Shown one piece after another: positions 61,211-64,000 of a DNA stretch of 64,000 bases. The notes beneath the pieces are model-generated. The model was not told the origin of the DNA and searched no databases. It saw only the letters and a program-made list of their open reading frames with translations. How positions within the stretch are numbered: the first letter of the stretch is position 1; each line of letters begins with the position of its first letter. Position numbers and translations under genes: made by a program. Where the stretch lies: the NCBI GenBank assembly GCA_009617715.1, contig VTFK01000164.1, forward strand, positions 434,001 through 498,000, read 5' to 3'. The stretch comes from Plectrocnemia conspersa (Eukaryota > Arthropoda > Insecta > Trichoptera > Polycentropodidae).

Positions 61211-61456
61211 TATTTTACAAATAATATGAGATACTGTGTGTTGAGCACGCACAAAGATGAGCTTTTTAATATAAATAAATGGTTTTTCTCTATTTCTAAT
61301 GTCAGGATTAGTCGTGAATTAACTATTAATGAAGAATTTTTAAATCATTAAATAATACATTCAAAACATGTAGGTAAAATTTTGTTTAAAACATATGTAA
61401 TATATTTAATTTAGCGATATAAATTAAATAGGGTATGATAATAAAAATACTGTAAA

Positions 61457-61714
61457 CAGTGGCGTAGCTAGGGTATGTGGTGCCCGGGGCAATCCTTAAA
61501 ATTGCTCCCCCTCTAAACATTTTTTGCATGGTCATAAAATCAGCATTTTTTAAAATAATTAATTGGTTAAGCTCTTGCTATTCGTGGATATATATATTTT
61601 GGTGCTTTTATGGTTAAGTACCACACTAAACGATCCCATCGCAAATATGCCGCCCCCAAGCAAGTGCCGCCCGGGGCGGCCTGCCCCCCTCACCCTACCA
61701 TATCTACGCCACTG
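61457..61714. mobile_element. hAT-type MITE
   Basis: The terminal inverted repeats are CAGTGGCGTAGCTAGGGTA at the left and, complemented, CAGTGGCGTAGATATGGTA at the right. Flanking 8-bp sequences ACTGTAAA (61,449-61,456) and ACTGTATA (61,715-61,722) differ at one base and fit the 8-bp target duplication of hAT transposons. The interior is GC-rich at the ends (GGTGCCCGGGGC / GCCGCCCGGGGCGGCC) and has no frame. At 258 bp it is non-autonomous and lies in the intron of the patched-related gene. Confidence 0.85.
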
Positions 61715-63215
61715 ACTGTATAGATATTACAATCTAAAATTAATTGTGTAGAGCTTAGAAAATGGATTTTTATAGTATATGTAATAAATTGGAACGTTGA
61801 AAATAAAATATTTTTTTTTAAGCCTAAAAGTAGAATCAAAATATATTAGCATATAAAATGTATTTAACTGTTTTTTTTTGTATCATAATTTATTCATTAT
61901 TATTTAGAAAAAAGTATTTAATTACTGTGGGATTATAAAAGTTTTCTCAAAACAAAATTAAGTTTAAAAAAGTAATAAAAAAATATAAAAAAATATTTTT
62001 TAAATTTAAATTGTATATAAAATTTAAAACCATTTTAAATATAAAATAGCAAGACGATAGAAAGTACCTTATATATTTAATTTCAACTAATAGAATCTTG
62101 GAAATGTAAGATTTTCATAGCTTATTTTTTTTAATTGTTTTTTATTTAATTTCTAAGTTATACTAAAAATCTTTTAAACATGTAAAATATATATAAATAC
62201 TATATAAAAAAATATTTAAATAAAATAAAATAACACAAGGCAAACATGCAAAAAAAAATCTTTATTACTTATCTATCGATTGAATTTACTTTAATTACAA
62301 TTAGTACATTCCACAGGGACTTAAGGGGGGCGGCTACACATTCTGAAACGGTTCTGTTGTAAATATATGTTTATTTGGAATATACCGGTTCAGGTTGAAG
62401 AACCGTGTCAAGAATGGGTGTCACGACCTCGGTCAAGTCCATCTTTCAAATTGATTATGTATTTGCATAAATTACATTTTTTAACGCGCATTTTCCTCTT
62501 GGCTAAATCATCAGCTACATTATTTTCACTATGCTAAATAATCTGAATAACTATATTAGTATAATATTTTATATAACATATAATATAAGCACGTTTTATA
62601 TGACGTTAATTCCATACGAAATTATTTATTTTTAATTATGATAAATATTTAATTAATTTCAGTAAAAACACATCACAATATTTATCTGATTTATAACGTA
62701 AACATTTATTTTTATTAAGTAACGTTAGCACGTTTTCGTAACATATATACATATATCTTTAAAACAGATTGATTACTTACGTTATTTATTTACATTTTTA
62801 TCATCGCTTTAACTCTAAATCAGCATTTAACATATATGCGCAGTAATTGAAACATTTTGCAAGCTATAACATTCTCATATACGACACTTTTTTTCTAAAT
62901 CTTGAGATTGTATCTATCGCATTGAGAAATTGCGTGCTAAGTGACTTAACTAGAACATATGAGTAATCACTGTTTGCAATATAATTACACTGAAATGTTT
63001 TCAAAAAAATAATTACGAATTTGAAGTTTTGTACTAATTCGAATATTGGCTACAACTGCTCAGTGAATATAGTTGCATAACGGTGCGCTGTGATACGAAC
63101 AAACATATTTTATGTCATGAATCATTAGCTCTAAGCAATATTTTGAACAAATCATTGTTGGCATTTATGTTATTTTAGTTTCAATAGCTTCAGTAAATTC
63201 ATATTTAATTTTTAG

Positions 63216-63430
63216 GCCGATTCGGAAGACTGATAGTAGTATCTAAGGATGGAGACTCAAACATACTCAGAAGCGTCGTCTGGAAAGAGCTGAGGCTTTT
63301 GGATACTCTCATCCAAAACGCCACCACTACTTTCGAAGACGAAACCTACACATACAAAAACGCATGCGCTAGATGGCTGGACAACTGTTTCACCAACGAT
63401 ATTCTCAATCTGGACAAGATAATAGACGAG
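63216..63430 (+). CDS. Patched domain-containing protein, coding exon 2
   Basis: The acceptor is TTTTTAG|GCCGATT and the exon is 215 bases, completing a Gly codon and adding 71 residues: RFGRLIVVSKDGDSNILRSV... to ...NDILNLDKIIDE. It continues the first extracellular loop. CARWLDNCFTNDIL near its end is the Cys-containing motif typical of this family's loop 1, and NAT is a possible N-glycosylation site. The donor is GAG|GTAATA, phase 0, followed by a 177-base intron. No stops or frameshifts; codon use is less AT-rich than the surroundings, as expected for a constrained exon. Confidence 0.93.
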
Positions 63431-63607
63431 GTAATAAATAAAAAATATGTTACATCATAATTTTTTTCTGTATGAGCGCAGTATGGAGAATTCTTCCAAT
63501 TGTCTCGTAATAAATCATAACGCAAACTTTACATTAACCACTACCTCTGTATTGATCTACAGTTTGATTATATGTATAGCATTTTTTTTATTGATGATAA
63601 TTTTCAG

Positions 63608-63789
63608 GTCGAAAACGGAACGCTGCAACTGACTTTCCCTCTCACTTGGAATCCCACCACTTACGAGACCCACGTATTTCCCGTATTCTTTGGAGGGACG
63701 CAAGTGGATGAAAATGGCATTATAATTAGTGCACCTTCTGTACAGTTGGTCTACTTTGTCACGGCTGACACTAAAGTGCAAGATGCAAG
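63608..63789 (+). CDS. Patched domain-containing protein, coding exon 3 (gene continues past window)
   Basis: The acceptor is TAATTTTCAG|GTCGAAA and the exon is 182 bases, encoding 60 residues plus two bases: VENGTLQLTFPLTWNPTTYE... ending ...YFVTADTKVQDA. Loop-1 features are the NGT glycosylation-type site, FPLTWNP and the conserved FFGGTQVDENGIIISAPSVQ block. The donor is CAAG|GTAAAA, phase 2. About 223 residues are encoded in the window. Family members are usually around 900 residues or more with 12 membrane segments, so the sterol-sensing domain and the rest lie beyond the right edge. Confidence 0.92.
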
Positions 63790-64000
63790 GTAAAAATTGA
63801 GTCTTTGTAGAGCTAAATTTTCGTGTTTTTTTAATAAGCGCACGCCTTTGCGATTAAGAACCATCAAAATGTCGTTATCCGCAATTATTTATTATTATTG
63901 TTTGTTTTTAAACAATGTCCATATTCAACATGGTCGCCTTGATTTTTTTATTTAGAAAAAATACATATGCATGTTAATAAAACGGAACATTACTTTCTTG
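63790..64000 (+). other. Start of intron 3
   Basis: AT-rich sequence after the GTAAAA donor, with no acceptor-exon unit before the window end. Confidence 0.6.

Larger units (their letters stand above)
59920..63215 (+). other. Intron 1 of the patched-related gene
   Basis: A 3.3-kb intron with GT (59,920) and AG (63,214-63,215) borders. It contains an antisense LINE fragment (60,215-61,210) and a hAT-type MITE (61,457-61,714). A small GC-richer patch with GACTTAAGGGGGGCGGCTAC lies at 62,318-62,337. The rest is AT-rich without features. Confidence 0.85.

Overview
This is a stretch of AT-rich nuclear DNA from an animal, almost certainly an insect. Three facts support this. The only clearly recognisable gene is a patched-domain transmembrane protein split by GT-AG introns. 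The repeats are typical of insect genomes: TTAA-flanked piggyBac-like elements, a hAT-type short element, tRNA-derived SINEs and decayed non-LTR retrotransposons. No bacterial-style gene packing, Shine-Dalgarno sites or operons are present. The order of insect cannot be fixed from what is visible.

Layout. Roughly the first 59 kb contains no confident coding sequence. It is an AT-rich background holding about a dozen islands of 300-900 bases with higher GC and CpG content. Some islands carry core-promoter or splice signals: a TATA/Inr/donor arrangement near 6.4-6.55 kb, a promoter-like block with a donor near 39.5-39.84 kb, and a 70-base unit with strong acceptor and donor at 43.23-43.30 kb. 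The best reading is that these are alternative first exons, 5' UTR exons and enhancers of the downstream gene, but that is inference. A small minus-strand candidate gene with two alternative last exons lies at 40.36-40.91 kb.

The gene. From 59,643 to the window end there are three plus-strand coding exons of a PTCHD-type (patched-related) membrane protein: exon 1 with the start codon and first membrane segment, then two exons of the first extracellular loop. Splice phases agree (1, 0, then 2) and the gene runs off the right edge. Its first coding intron (3.3 kb) holds a decayed LINE and a hAT MITE.

Repeats. There are several recurring families. (a) A foldback element whose two arms can form a long hairpin, with two or more good copies and several fragments. 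(b) A composite repeat, called R2 here, built of three blocks and seen six or more times in both orientations. (c) R3, three copies. (d) A MITE with about 66-bp terminal inverted repeats at 399-879 and a fragment at 15.57 kb. (e) A tRNA-like SINE pair. (f) Three antisense fragments of one LINE. The most structured locus is 18,264-20,640, where a TTAA-flanked piggyBac-like relic contains an element bounded by arrays of a 15-bp phrase. That element in turn contains a 174-bp tandem triplication and a second TTAA-flanked MITE. A second element with the same kind of phrase array lies at 52.3-52.7 kb. I see no CRISPR array, rRNA or intact tRNA, and no clearly new multi-gene system.
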